DNA of 48,078 nt from Owenweeksia hongkongensis DSM 17368 (GCA_945865885.1 CAMBEZ010000013.1:1-48078); one strand, 5' to 3'. Counted from the first letter of the stretch, positions 30,063-39,626 are shown. Program-made: numbers and translations. Notes: generated by a model from the sequence alone, not told the origin.

Positions 30063-31064
30063 ATGATTCAATGGCGTACATCGGGAAAGTTAGTGGTGCT
30101 GGCTGTGGCTAGCCTCTGCCTCCGCGCTTCGGAGTTTCGGGTACCCCTGCCGTTGGTTGCGTTAGCGCTTCCAATGCCGCAGGCTAGTGGGGATACAGCG
30201 CGTGCGCCCTGGAACGTGGGTTGGTACAACGTGGAGAATTTGTTCGATAACGAGGACGATTCCCGGGTTCGGGACGAAGAGTTTGCCGCAGACGGCGCCA
30301 AGGAGTATACCCCGCAACTGTACCGTTTGAAGGTTCAGCGCGTAGCTAAAGTGCTGGGTTGGCTCTTCCACCAAACGGGAGCGGTTGCGGTGGGCCTGTG
30401 CGAAGTGGAAAACAACCGGGTGTTGGACGACTTGCTTCGGACGCCTCCGTTGGATCAATTTTCACTCTGGCGCGTCCATCGGGACAGTCCGGATCCGCGG
30501 GGGATTGACGTGGCGGTACTGTACCGTACGGATTGCGTTCGCGTGGAGAATGCTTCCTGGGTTTTGCCCCGCATGCCCGACGAGCGCGGAACGCGCGAAG
30601 CAGTAGTGGTTACCCTGGTGCGCAGCGTGCACGGCACCCAGGACACACTTCGGGTGGGTTGGATGCATTTGCCCTCGCAGCGCTCCGGCGATGCGCGTGC
30701 GCGAGCAAGTGCTTGGCAGTCGTTGGTGGAACAGGCATCGGGCTGTTCGGTTTGGCTGGGCGACGTCAACGAAGCGCCGGGATGGCAATTGGATGCTGCC
30801 GTTGCGGCTCGTTCTGGGGTGTTTTTTGACTGCATAGGGGAAGGTACCTACTACTACCGGGATGCCTGGAGTTGGTTGGACCGGGGTTGGTCTGTGCCGC
30901 CGTGGCGCGGCACGGTGCGGGTACTTTCTCAGCCTTGGATGGGAAGCGGCGCCCGAGATTTGAAAAGCGGTTTGGCGCCGCCGTGGCGAACGTGGCGTGG
31001 GGAGCAGTGGATAGGAGGCCCGTCGGACCATTACCCCATACACGTTCAACTGACGCGTATCTGA
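30063..31064 (+). CDS. Endonuclease/exonuclease/phosphatase (EEP) family protein, exported
   Basis: A 333-residue protein with a hydrophobic N-terminus (about 9-40) that looks like a signal peptide or anchor. The EEP metal-dependent hydrolase fold follows. Motifs in order are GWYNVENLFD at 53-62 (metal-coordinating Asn), VGLCEVEN (catalytic Glu), DPRGIDVAVLYR, LGDVNEAPG (GDxN) and SDHYPIHV (catalytic His). The family includes nucleases, phosphodiesterases and lipid phosphatases; flavobacterial members of this form are usually called endonuclease/exonuclease/phosphatase without a known substrate. Earlier in-frame starts reach back into the yidC terminator and were rejected. It stands alone on its own promoter. 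Confidence 0.87.
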   Translation: MIQWRTSGKLVVLAVASLCLRASEFRVPLPLVALALPMPQASGDTARAPWNVGWYNVENLFDNEDDSRVRDEEFAADGAKEYTPQLYRLKVQRVAKVLGWLFHQTGAVAVGLCEVENNRVLDDLLRTPPLDQFSLWRVHRDSPDPRGIDVAVLYRTDCVRVENASWVLPRMPDERGTREAVVVTLVRSVHGTQDTLRVGWMHLPSQRSGDARARASAWQSLVEQASGCSVWLGDVNEAPGWQLDAAVAARSGVFFDCIGEGTYYYRDAWSWLDRGWSVPPWRGTVRVLSQPWMGSGARDLKSGLAPPWRTWRGEQWIGGPSDHYPIHVQLTRI

Positions 31065-31074
31065 GGATTTTGTG

Positions 31075-31082
31075 TACATTTG
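31075..31082 (+). promoter_or_regulatory. -7 box TACATTTG for the Omp28-like gene
   Basis: A perfect TAnnTTTG match 35 nt upstream of the ATG at 31118, in the short gap after the EEP gene. Confidence 0.5.
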
Positions 31083-31117
31083 GAACACTAATACGTGCAA
31101 AGCGATTGACTGTATCC

Positions 31118-32044
31118 ATGAAAAAAATCATTGCCCTTCTTGCGTTGTCTGCGGTTGCCGTTTCTTGCGGCACCGATAAGCCGGACCCCACGCCTGTTGC
31201 TTACGCCACGGACTCATTGACCGTTTCTCCGGCTCAAAACGTCTTGGTTTTTGAAACCACTGGCGCTTGGTGTCAGTACTGCCCCAACGGTGCGGCAGCA
31301 TTGCGCAAGGCCATCCTCCGCAATCCGAAAGGTCGCGTTTTGGGCATGGCAGCGCATACCGGTGACGTGCTGGAAACTCCCGTTGCTACCTTGCTGAACA
31401 CCATGTGGGAATTTTCCGGTGTGCCTAATTTTTATGTCAACGGCAACGACGCCGGCCAGTCCATCGCGGGACCCATTGCGGCTTCGCTAACCTCTGAGCC
31501 CGAAATGGGCGTGGCATCTGCCGTTGTTGAAACGGACACGTCCTACGAAGTATTTGCTAAGGTTCAGGTATTCAAAGAAACCCGCGGTACCACCTTCACC
31601 GTACAGTCCTACCTGATGTACGAAGGCGTAGATGCTAAGCAATACGGTTTGGTGGATTTGAACCAAACGTCCAGTGTTTCTATCGTAAGCAAGGGATCCG
31701 GCGCAACGCCTTCCACTTGGTCCGTGGACACCGTTGGAATGAAGGCAGGAGACACCTACGTGCACGAGCACTTGCCGGTGATGGCGTCCATCACTTCCAA
31801 TCCTTTTGGTATTGTTTTGGATACCGTGAACCCTCTGGGCAACAACTTCTTCGAAGGCGATGTATTCGGTACGAAATACACCCCGATCAAACTGCGGATC
31901 AGCAAGAAGCCGTTGGCGGCTTTGAATGCGATTGTTCCCTTGGATCCCAAGAAGTTTTACGTGATGACCATCGTATGGAAAGAGCGATTGGACGGATCGG
32001 GTGGCTACTTGTACATCAACGGGGTTGAAGATCATTTGGATTAA
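31118..32044 (+). CDS. Omp28-related outer membrane lipoprotein with thioredoxin-like fold
   Basis: A 308-residue probable lipoprotein. The signal sequence MKKIIALLALSAVAVSC places the lipidated cysteine at residue 17. A thioredoxin-like segment follows with the pair Cys52-x-x-Cys55 in TTGAWCQYCPNGAAAL, the form seen in Omp28 relatives (porphyromonad outer membrane protein family), and later SGVPNFYVNG with a cis-Pro-like site. The C-terminal half (about 150-300) is beta-rich. It may act as a surface or periplasmic redox protein; that role is inferred only. An ATG at 31118 right before the signal peptide is clearly the start. Confidence 0.85.
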   Translation: MKKIIALLALSAVAVSCGTDKPDPTPVAYATDSLTVSPAQNVLVFETTGAWCQYCPNGAAALRKAILRNPKGRVLGMAAHTGDVLETPVATLLNTMWEFSGVPNFYVNGNDAGQSIAGPIAASLTSEPEMGVASAVVETDTSYEVFAKVQVFKETRGTTFTVQSYLMYEGVDAKQYGLVDLNQTSSVSIVSKGSGATPSTWSVDTVGMKAGDTYVHEHLPVMASITSNPFGIVLDTVNPLGNNFFEGDVFGTKYTPIKLRISKKPLAALNAIVPLDPKKFYVMTIVWKERLDGSGGYLYINGVEDHLD

Positions 32045-32064
32045 TGCTCCAGTAGGTACTGCAC

Positions 32065-32094
32065 AAAAAACGCCGGCATTCGCCGGCGTTTTTT
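32065..32094 (+). terminator. Bidirectional terminator between the Omp28-like gene and queA
   Basis: The stem CGCCGGC/GCCGGCG (32071-32077, 32082-32088) with an ATTC loop is flanked by six A residues and six T residues. It therefore works as an intrinsic terminator on both strands for these converging genes. Confidence 0.92.
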
Positions 32095-32145
32095 GTTGGG
32101 TAGCCCTTCATTTATTGGGAACCCCTAAACAAGATCCAATTTCCG

Positions 32146-33339
32146 TCAATACCGCCACAGCAAAGAGGCGTCGCCGTAACTCAGGAATCGGTAATCGTTC
32201 CGCAAGGCATGGGCGTACAGTTCCTGCCAGGCGTCGCCTACCACAGAAGCAATGAGCATCAGCAAGGTACTGCCCGGTTGGTGGAAATTGGTCAGCAGCG
32301 CCTCCCAGGTCCGGACTTGGTATCCCGGCACCATCATCAAAGCCGTTGTGAACGTCCATTCCCCTTGGTTTGGCGGCCATTGGTCCAGCGCGTGGAGCCA
32401 AACCCGGCGCCTTTTTTCAAAGACGTCGCCCGGTTGAAGGTCCCACCAGGCGGCCAGTTCTTCCCATGCCCATTGTTCCAAATGGTGCCCCAAGGGGGTC
32501 TTGTTTTTTAGGCTGGCCGCAGCCAGCCAATACGCAGACTCCAAACTGCGTGAAGAGGTAGTTCCCACCGCCAAGGCAGGTGCTCCGTCGCTCAAGGCTT
32601 CCACCACGGCGCGCGGTAAGTGTACCTCTTCGGCGTGCATGGCGTGCTGCCGGGCGTCGGTGGCATCGATGGGTTTGAAGGTGCCCGCACCCACGTGCAA
32701 TTCCACTTTCAAGAAAGATCGTCCAGAAGATTCCAATGCCTGGACCAGTTCGGGCGTGAAGTGCAGTCCAGCCGTTGGGGCCGCGACGGAACCCGCGTTT
32801 TGGGCATAAACCGTTTGGTAGCGTTCGGCGTCGGAGGATTCGTCCGCACGGCGAAAATAGGGGGGGAGCGGAACCCGGCCGGCCCGGTCCAGCAGTTCTC
32901 CCAAGGTTAGCGCGGCCTCCCAGCGCAATTCTACGGTACTGACGGCGCCGTCCTGGGCCACGCGCAACGCACGAATGCCCTCCGGATGCACCAGTTCCAC
33001 GCCCGACCTCCATTTTTTGGAACCGCCCACCAAAACCCGAATGCGCGCAAAGCCCACGTGGTTCATGGCGCTCGCCACCTCGCCCTGGTCGGGTTCCAAG
33101 AAAAACAACTCAAAGGGTTTTTGGCCCGGTTCGCGGGGAAAGAGCAATCGCGCCTTGACCACACGGGAGGCGTTGACCACCACGTGGCGAATGCCCTCCA
33201 CTAGTTCCGGGAGGTCAGAAACCCGAACGTCCAACCGGGGTCCGTCGGGGCCGCCCACCAGCAACTGCGCGCTGTCGCGCGGTTCCACCGGAAATAAAGC
33301 AATGCGTTCTTCAGGCAGTTCGTAGTGCAGGGGTTCCAT
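32146..33339 (-). CDS. queA: S-adenosylmethionine:tRNA ribosyltransferase-isomerase
   Basis: A 397-residue enzyme that moves the ribosyl group of SAM to preQ1 in tRNA and isomerises it to epoxyqueuosine in queuosine synthesis. Family motifs are LPEERIALFPVEPRDSAQLL, NASRVVKARL, SVAAPTAGLHFT, ELHVGAGTFKPI, AVGTTSSRSLES and LLTNFHQPGSTLLML. It is longer than the E. coli enzyme (about 356 residues), with extra sequence in the middle; longer forms are common in Bacteroidota. The ATG at 33339 is preferred over a TTG five codons earlier. It is divergent from the double glycosyltransferase gene, and no other queuosine gene is nearby. Confidence 0.95.
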   Translation of the reverse strand: MEPLHYELPEERIALFPVEPRDSAQLLVGGPDGPRLDVRVSDLPELVEGIRHVVVNASRVVKARLLFPREPGQKPFELFFLEPDQGEVASAMNHVGFARIRVLVGGSKKWRSGVELVHPEGIRALRVAQDGAVSTVELRWEAALTLGELLDRAGRVPLPPYFRRADESSDAERYQTVYAQNAGSVAAPTAGLHFTPELVQALESSGRSFLKVELHVGAGTFKPIDATDARQHAMHAEEVHLPRAVVEALSDGAPALAVGTTSSRSLESAYWLAAASLKNKTPLGHHLEQWAWEELAAWWDLQPGDVFEKRRRVWLHALDQWPPNQGEWTFTTALMMVPGYQVRTWEALLTNFHQPGSTLLMLIASVVGDAWQELYAHALRNDYRFLSYGDASLLWRY

Positions 33340-33361
33340 GTTCCTTCGGGGCAAAAGAGCT

Positions 33362-33369
33362 GCAAGGTA
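33362..33369 (-). promoter_or_regulatory. Candidate -7 box TACCTTGC for queA
   Basis: On the minus strand TACCTTGC lies 22 nt before the queA ATG. The identical octamer sits 18 nt before nadC, so it may be a genuine promoter variant. Confidence 0.35.
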
Positions 33370-33383
33370 GCACGCGCGCGGCC

Positions 33384-33391
33384 TATCTTTG
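33384..33391 (+). promoter_or_regulatory. -7 box TATCTTTG for the double glycosyltransferase gene
   Basis: A perfect TAnnTTTG match ending only 4 nt before the ATG at 33396, predicting a leaderless mRNA. Confidence 0.6.
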
Positions 33392-33395
33392 AAGC

Positions 33396-35831
33396 ATGCC
33401 CCGCGTCTTGCTCAGCGTCATCAACGACGTCCATACGGACAACCGGATCCACCGGACCGCTACTGTTTTTCAGGAGCGCGGCTACGACGTGAGCGTGGTT
33501 GGGCGCCAATGGCCCAACCCAGCCCCGGTGGAGCGTCCGTATGCGGTGCACCGCTTTGTGTGCCGGCGAAACAAGGGCGCGCTCTTCTACTTGGAGTACC
33601 AGATCCGTTTGCTGCGCTACCTGCTGCGGGAGTCGTTTGACGTCTACGTGGCCAATGATTTGGACACCTTATTGCCCATGAGTCTGGCGGCGTTCCTGCG
33701 CAAGAAACCGCTTTTCTACGACAGCCACGAATACTTTTGCGGCGTTCCAGAATTGGCTCGACGGCCTGCCGTGCGCGCTGTTTGGTTGGCGGTGGAGCGG
33801 TTTTGCATGCCCTTAGTTACGGAGGCCGTAACCGTCAGTCCACCCATAGCGCGCGCCTATTTTCAACAGTATGGCATTCCGTTCACGGTGGTGCGCAACG
33901 TACCGCTCCATAGGCCCGACGTCGGCCCGAGTCAACCCAATCTGGCCAAGGATTGGAATTTTGGGAAGCCGGACGCGCCGGTAATCTTGCTCCAAGGAGC
34001 GGGAATCAATGTAGACCGTGGCGCTGAGGAAGCGGTTTTGGCGATGCGGGAACTCCCGGATGCCCAGCTCTGGATTGTGGGGAGTGGAGACGTTTTGCCG
34101 CAGTTGCACGCCTTGGTAGCCGCGCACGGCTTGGAAGACCGTGTTTTTTTTCACGGCCGCGTCCCGGCTTCAGAGCTTCGGGAATTCACCCGGCGCGCAC
34201 GGGTGGGGTTGAGTTTGGACAAGCCCACCAATCCCAACTACCGGTGGAGTTTGCCCAACAAGCTGTTCGACGCGTTCCACGCTGGTTTGCCCCAGGTGGT
34301 TTCTCCCGTGGAGGAAGTGGCACGTACCATTCAATCGTATGGTGCCGGCTGGGTTCTGGATTCCGTTACGCCGGAGGACCTGACGCAAGTCCTTCGAAAC
34401 GTTTTGTGGGACGACGGAGCCTGTGCGGAAGCGCGTGACGGAGCACTGCGCGCCGCAGAACGTTACCACTGGGGTCGCGAGTCGCAAGGATGGCACCGCT
34501 GCATCGATCGGATGGAGGGCCGCGCGCCCAACGTTCACCTGATCAGCATGGACGCTCCGGTTCCGCCCCTGTACGGGGGAATGGCGGAGGTGTCCAGCCA
34601 AATCGACGCCCTGGAAACGGCATCCTTTGCGGTTGAGGTTCACGCTTTTGTTTCCAAAAAACGCATTCCGGAAGTGGCTGAAATCTGGAACCAAATACGC
34701 GGGCAGCGCCAACCAGCAAGCGAAAAAAGTCACTTTCAGGAAGATGCAACAAACGACACCTCCGGCGGACCGAGCGTCCGCCTTTGGCTTTACCCGCGCA
34801 AAGGTTGGGCCTCGTTTTTTCAACGCCTACCGTATTTAGTAGCCTCGCGAGCGTCGGTTCCTTTGGTTCGACGTCTGGAATGCGCCCCGGTTCCGGTGGT
34901 GGTGCACGGCTACCACAGTTTGTGGTCGGTACTGGTTTCTCGCTCGGTGGCGGCCCGTTCCTTCCTGCGCCTCCACAATCCAGAACGCCTTTATTACCGA
35001 GGTTTGGCAGCCACAGAAAGGGGTGCGGACGTTCGTTCCTGGCTGAAAAGGCGTTACTATTTTTGGGAAGCCAATCGTTTGGCACGCTTCGAACAAAAGG
35101 TTCTTCCTCGGTTGAAACTAGCCGGTATTTGGGCCTTAACTCCTGGTGATGCTGCGGCCACGGCCCCCTTTTTCCGAACCGCAGTGGAGGTCATTCCTCC
35201 GGCAGTTCCCGCATTGGCAGCCGGTCATCTTTCTTCCGCTGAACTTTTTCCCTTGCCAGAACGTCCGTTTCTGCTGGTGCACGGAAAGTTGAGTGTTCCG
35301 GAGAACGACTGGGCCGCGCATCGTTGGCTGGACGTCTGGGCCTGGGACCAAGTACACGGTGGTCAATTGAGCGAATCGGCCTTGGTGGTTGCCGGCCAGG
35401 GCGCCTCCGGCGCCTTGAGGCAGCGCGCCGCCGCCCTCCCCGGAGTTTGGTTTGTGGACACCCCGTCCCCGGAAGGTATGGCGCACCTGCTGCGCGCCGC
35501 CGCGCTTCACGGCCAACTGGCCGTGCACCGCGCCGGCATCAAATACAAAATGTTGCACGCCTTGCAAACACAAGTCCCCCTATTGGGCAACGAAGATTTG
35601 GTTGTAGGAACGGGTGCGGAAGGACTGGTTCGCTTGTTGCCGGAACCGTACGATCCCCAAAGTTGGATTGCGGCTTGGAAAGAAAGCACGGTTCAACCCT
35701 TAAGTACAGACGAACGCCACCGTCGAGCCCAATTCGTGGCGCAGCACTCGTTGTCAACCTTGGCCCACGCCTTGGAAAGCAGATTGCTTTTGGCCTACCG
35801 CACCCAGGGTACCGTCGCAAAAAGGGCTTAA
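33396..35831 (+). CDS. Fused tandem glycosyltransferase (two GT-B/GT4-like units)
   Basis: An 811-residue protein of two glycosyltransferase units. Unit one (about 1-372) has the GT4-like series INDVHTDNRIHRTA, FYDSHEYF, and the donor site NYRWSLPNKLFDAFHAGLPQ at 281-300. Unit two (about 378-800) starts again with HLISMDAPVPPLYGGMAE, continues RLHNPERLYYRGLAATE and ends with the donor-site-like AGIKYKMLHALQTQVPLLGN. To my knowledge these occur as separate proteins in flavobacteria; here one frame spans both, with a short linker. The mRNA is probably leaderless. The stop codon overlaps the converging ftsE stop within one TTAA. The sugars transferred are unknown. Confidence 0.85.
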   Translation: MPRVLLSVINDVHTDNRIHRTATVFQERGYDVSVVGRQWPNPAPVERPYAVHRFVCRRNKGALFYLEYQIRLLRYLLRESFDVYVANDLDTLLPMSLAAFLRKKPLFYDSHEYFCGVPELARRPAVRAVWLAVERFCMPLVTEAVTVSPPIARAYFQQYGIPFTVVRNVPLHRPDVGPSQPNLAKDWNFGKPDAPVILLQGAGINVDRGAEEAVLAMRELPDAQLWIVGSGDVLPQLHALVAAHGLEDRVFFHGRVPASELREFTRRARVGLSLDKPTNPNYRWSLPNKLFDAFHAGLPQVVSPVEEVARTIQSYGAGWVLDSVTPEDLTQVLRNVLWDDGACAEARDGALRAAERYHWGRESQGWHRCIDRMEGRAPNVHLISMDAPVPPLYGGMAEVSSQIDALETASFAVEVHAFVSKKRIPEVAEIWNQIRGQRQPASEKSHFQEDATNDTSGGPSVRLWLYPRKGWASFFQRLPYLVASRASVPLVRRLECAPVPVVVHGYHSLWSVLVSRSVAARSFLRLHNPERLYYRGLAATERGADVRSWLKRRYYFWEANRLARFEQKVLPRLKLAGIWALTPGDAAATAPFFRTAVEVIPPAVPALAAGHLSSAELFPLPERPFLLVHGKLSVPENDWAAHRWLDVWAWDQVHGGQLSESALVVAGQGASGALRQRAAALPGVWFVDTPSPEGMAHLLRAAALHGQLAVHRAGIKYKMLHALQTQVPLLGNEDLVVGTGAEGLVRLLPEPYDPQSWIAAWKESTVQPLSTDERHRRAQFVAQHSLSTLAHALESRLLLAYRTQGTVAKRA

Positions 35832-36514
35832 AGGGTGCGCTGCACCGCCGCGTTTACCGTTCCCCCGAAGCACTTGTACGTGGGGTGGGGGAATTTGAGC
35901 AACAAAGCATAATCGTGCGTGGCCATCAACACCGCGGTTCCGGATTGGCCAATTTCTTTCAGCAATAGCATGATTTCCTCACTCGTGGCGGGGTCCAAAT
36001 TGCCCGTGGGCTCGTCCGCCAGCAGCAATTCTGGAGCATTCAACAGGGCGCGTGCAATGGCTACCCTTTGTTGTTCGCCTCCAGACAGCTGGTGCGGAAA
36101 CTTGTGTCCTTTGGTGGAAACGCCTACCTGCTGCAAGACTTTTTCAATCTTGGCCTTATTTTCATCCACTTGGTTGTGGCCGGTGGCCTGCAACACAAAA
36201 TCCAAATTGTCGTACACCGAGCGCTCGTAGAGCAACTGAAAATCTTGGAACACAATGCCGATCTTTCTTCGCAAAAAGGGGATTTCGGCTTCTTTGACCG
36301 TGCTCAAGTTGTAGCCAACCACGCTGCCTTCGCCGCCTTGTAGCGGCAAGTCGGCGTACAAAGTGCGCAGTAAGCTCGATTTTCCCGATCCCGTTTCGCC
36401 TATTAAGTAGGCAAAGTCTCCCGCGCGCAGTTCCAAGTTAACACCGCTCAAAACCAGGTTTTTACCTTGGTAAATGGCGGCGTTTTTCAGCAATAAAGGG
36501 CGGTTGTCGGACAC
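35828..36514 (-). CDS. ftsE: Cell-division ATP-binding protein FtsE
   Basis: A 228-residue ABC ATPase that with FtsX regulates septal peptidoglycan hydrolysis. Walker A is [10 protein letters not shown], the Q-loop is [10 protein letters not shown], the signature is [16 protein letters not shown] and Walker B is [17 protein letters not shown] before the signature and PTGNLDP are typical of FtsE. The GTG at 36514 is chosen because it gives the usual length and first residues ([12 protein letters not shown]); the longer frame would run through the TPR gene's promoter. No ftsX is next to it in this window. It converges on the double glycosyltransferase gene with a shared TTAA at the stops. Confidence 0.93.
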   Translation of the reverse strand: MSDNRPLLLKNAAIYQGKNLVLSGVNLELRAGDFAYLIGETGSGKSSLLRTLYADLPLQGGEGSVVGYNLSTVKEAEIPFLRRKIGIVFQDFQLLYERSVYDNLDFVLQATGHNQVDENKAKIEKVLQQVGVSTKGHKFPHQLSGGEQQRVAIARALLNAPELLLADEPTGNLDPATSEEIMLLLKEIGQSGTAVLMATHDYALLLKFPHPTYKCFGGTVNAAVQRTL

Positions 36515-36571
36515 GATGGTATGGTTTTGGAAGAAACTACAACAAAAGAAAGGAATTTTTAGGTGCTTTGG

Positions 36572-36579
36572 TATCTTTG
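36572..36579 (+). promoter_or_regulatory. -7 box TATCTTTG for the TPR gene
   Basis: A perfect TAnnTTTG match ending 5 nt before the first of two tandem ATG codons at 36585 and 36588, predicting a leaderless mRNA for the TPR/barrel pair. Confidence 0.6.
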
Positions 36580-36584
36580 AACAG

Positions 36585-39500
36585 ATGATGCGGAAACAAC
36601 TTTTACGTGGAATGCTTGCCGCCGCTTTTGTGGGCGGCACGTTCGTTCCGGCCGTTGGACAACAGTCGACTTGGGAATGGTCCGCCCAACGCCAGTACGA
36701 AGAAGCTCGTCGCCTCTACGACGAAGGTTTGTACGCGGCGGCGTCGGACGGTTTTGAACGCACCTTGCGCTCCCTAGGGGACGACCGCAGCGATGTGTCT
36801 GAACAGTGCAGCTACTTCCGGGCGATGTCCGCGGTGAAGTTGATGAACCGAAACGCTGAGGACATGGTGGAAGGCTTTCTCAATTCCTACCCCACCAGTG
36901 CCCGACGCAAGGAAGCCATTCTGGAAACCACCGAGTATTTCTTCAACCGAAAGAAGTACAAGGAAGCGCGCACGTGGCTGCAGCGTTTGGAAGGCCTATC
37001 CCTCAACCAAGAGGAACGCGGCGACTACAAGTTCAAGTTGGGCTACAGCTGCATGATGACCAACGACAACAAAACGGCCCAACTTCATTTCAAAGACATC
37101 AAGGACGGTAAGTCCTCTTTTGCGCTCTCAGCCAAGTACTACTACGGCCACCTGGCCTACTTGGACAGCAACTACGTTACGGCCATTCAGAATTTATCTG
37201 CTCTTCGGAACGATCCGCAGTTTGGATTAGTGGTACCCTATTACTTGGCTCAGATGTACTACCAAACCGGAGACGATACGGCGCTTTTCCGGTTGGGCAA
37301 GGAGTTGCTGGCCAACGCCACGACCAAACGCGCTCCAGAAATTGCCAAGCTGGTGGGCCAAAGCCTCTACCGCCAAAAGCGCTATGCGGAGGCTATACCG
37401 TACTTGGCCCTGCACCGGGACCAGGGCGGCAAAATGCGTCCGGAAGATTTTTATCAGTTGGGGGTGGTGTACCACGCCACCGGCAAAATGCGCGAGGCCA
37501 TGGAGGCCTTGAACAAGATGTCCGCAGGAAAGAGCGCCGTTTCCCAAGCAGGCTACTACCTCTTAGGCGATGCCTACTTGAAAGAAGGCATGAATCCAGA
37601 GGCCTTGAGTGCGTTCAAAGCGGCGAGCGATATGGATTTTGATTTGCGGCTGCAAGAGGAGGCGTTCTACCACTTTGCCGTGTTGACCTACTCTACGGTC
37701 AGCCCCTTTTCGAAGCCCATTGAGGTGTTTCAGCAATTTTTGACGAAGTACCCCAATTCCGAGTACAAGCGGGAGGCCAACGGCTACCTCGCCAATTTGT
37801 ACACCACCTCACGCGATTACGCCAAGGCTTTGGAAGCTATTCAAGCCACCGGCATGGCCAGCATGGCCATGCGCGAGGCGTACCAAAAAGTATCTTATTT
37901 CTTGGGTGTGGAGGCCTACAATGTGGCCCAATGGACTCAGGCCGGAGACTACTTTCGTTCCAGTTTGGATTACCCAATGGAGTCTAGGTACGTGGCTCTG
38001 GCGCATTTTTGGTTGGGAGAGTTGGCGTATCGATCGGACGACCCTCAGGAGGCACTCGCAGAATTTGAAAAGTTCTTAAAAGTACCGGGAAGTTATACCC
38101 TCACGGAGTTGCCGATTGCCCTGTACAACAAGGCCTATTGCCTCTTTGCCTTGGCGAAGTACGAGGCCGCATCTACCGCGTTCCGCTTGTTTTTGGATTC
38201 CAAAGAGGCAGATTCTCGTCGCAAAATGGATGCCACGGTGCGGGTAGCGGATGCCTACTTCCTCCAAGGTCGCTATGCACAGTCCGAAGAGTTCTACCGC
38301 AAGTACGCGGCACAAAAGGCTCCGGATGCGGATTATGCCGCCTACCAGCGAGCCTTGAGTTTGGGACTCCTGGGCAAACACGAAGAAAAATTGTCGGTTT
38401 TACACGCCATGGCCTCGTCCTATCCCCAGAGTAAATTGCTGCTGGAGGTTGATTTTGAGCGCGCCAGTACGTTGCTTCGTTTGGACAAGAACGACGAGGC
38501 AGCTGCTGCTTTTGAGGCGTTTTCGCGGAAGTATCCGCAGGCCTCGCAGAGTCGTCGGGCCCAAATCAATGCCGCATTGGCGCACCGAAACCAAGGCGAC
38601 CTGAACAGTGCCGCGCGAATTCTCAAAACGGTTGCCGATCAGAATCCCGGCACCGCAGAGGCACGCGAGGCTTTGTCCTTAGCCCGCGGTGTGTACGACG
38701 AGCTGGGTCGGCTGGAAGAGTATTTGGATTGGGTGAGCGGCATTGCGCAGTCCGGGGTTTCCGTCAACACCTTGGATTCGTTGGCCTACACCAGTGCCTA
38801 CGAAAAGTACGCTTCCGGCAAGACAACAGAGGCGTTCAACGCGTTTCAAGCCTACCTCAAGCGCTATCCGCAGGGGTCGTTCCTAACGGCGGCCCAGCAC
38901 TACAAAGGGGAGGCCGGGCGCTCTTTGGGCAAGTGGGACGACGCCTTGGCAGCGTACCGGGCCGTTACGGAGCAACCACGTTCTGACTATTCTGAAAATG
39001 CCTACCGTTGGTTGGGAACGCGTGCGTTGATCGATAAGCGCTACGCCGAGGGGCAACTGGCTTTTGAGAAGCTGTTGACGCTCAGCGAAAAGCCAGACGA
39101 TTTCCGTCGGGCCAACGAAGGTTTGATGCGGTGCGCTGTGGGCTTGGGCCAGCAGGCCGCAGTCCTTCAGTACAGCGACGCCATTTTGGCGGACGAAAAA
39201 CATGCCCCAGAGGTTCGCAATGAGGCGTACGTCCTCCGGGCGCGGGCTCATTTGGCTCAAGGCGACACCCTTGCTGCACGTACGGCCTTTGACCAAGTGG
39301 TGTCCAAAACGCGCGGGTCGTACCAAGCGGAAGGCTACTACTACCAAGCGTTTTTCCTTGCGCAATCCAAGCAATTTGCAGGCAGCAACGAAGCGGTCTT
39401 TGCTTTGATTGACAACCATCCATCTGAGGGAGAATGGCGCCACCGCGGTCTGTTGCTCTTGGCGCAGAACTACGTAGGCTTGAACGATCCCTTTCAAGCG

Positions 39501-39626
39501 CAGTACACGTTGAACTTCTTGCTGGAGGACAGTCCTTCCGAAACCATTTCACTTGCGGCACAGGCCTTGAAAAAAACACTGGACAATCCCGCTAATTCTG
39601 CGGTTGATACAAATACCAACGACTGA
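36585..39626 (+). CDS. Large periplasmic tetratricopeptide-repeat protein
   Basis: A 1013-residue protein with a signal peptide (about 1-24, MMRKQLLRGMLAAAFVGGTF, ending VGQ). The rest is almost entirely TPR and TPR-like helix pairs, for example LYDEGLYAAASDGFERTL, QAGYYLLGDAYLKEGMNPEA, LYNKAYCLFALAKYEAASTA and AQINAALAHRNQGDLNSAAR. There is no lipobox, so it is probably soluble in the periplasm. It shares one base (TGATG) with the start of a downstream outer membrane barrel, so the two are likely made together and may interact. It resembles no enzyme; a scaffolding role in envelope biogenesis is an inference. It should not be equated with the type IX gliding lipoprotein SprE/PorW, which has a lipidated N-terminus. 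Confidence 0.85.
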   Translation: MMRKQLLRGMLAAAFVGGTFVPAVGQQSTWEWSAQRQYEEARRLYDEGLYAAASDGFERTLRSLGDDRSDVSEQCSYFRAMSAVKLMNRNAEDMVEGFLNSYPTSARRKEAILETTEYFFNRKKYKEARTWLQRLEGLSLNQEERGDYKFKLGYSCMMTNDNKTAQLHFKDIKDGKSSFALSAKYYYGHLAYLDSNYVTAIQNLSALRNDPQFGLVVPYYLAQMYYQTGDDTALFRLGKELLANATTKRAPEIAKLVGQSLYRQKRYAEAIPYLALHRDQGGKMRPEDFYQLGVVYHATGKMREAMEALNKMSAGKSAVSQAGYYLLGDAYLKEGMNPEALSAFKAASDMDFDLRLQEEAFYHFAVLTYSTVSPFSKPIEVFQQFLTKYPNSEYKREANGYLANLYTTSRDYAKALEAIQATGMASMAMREAYQKVSYFLGVEAYNVAQWTQAGDYFRSSLDYPMESRYVALAHFWLGELAYRSDDPQEALAEFEKFLKVPGSYTLTELPIALYNKAYCLFALAKYEAASTAFRLFLDSKEADSRRKMDATVRVADAYFLQGRYAQSEEFYRKYAAQKAPDADYAAYQRALSLGLLGKHEEKLSVLHAMASSYPQSKLLLEVDFERASTLLRLDKNDEAAAAFEAFSRKYPQASQSRRAQINAALAHRNQGDLNSAARILKTVADQNPGTAEAREALSLARGVYDELGRLEEYLDWVSGIAQSGVSVNTLDSLAYTSAYEKYASGKTTEAFNAFQAYLKRYPQGSFLTAAQHYKGEAGRSLGKWDDALAAYRAVTEQPRSDYSENAYRWLGTRALIDKRYAEGQLAFEKLLTLSEKPDDFRRANEGLMRCAVGLGQQAAVLQYSDAILADEKHAPEVRNEAYVLRARAHLAQGDTLAARTAFDQVVSKTRGSYQAEGYYYQAFFLAQSKQFAGSNEAVFALIDNHPSEGEWRHRGLLLLAQNYVGLNDPFQAQYTLNFLLEDSPSETISLAAQALKKTLDNPANSAVDTNTND

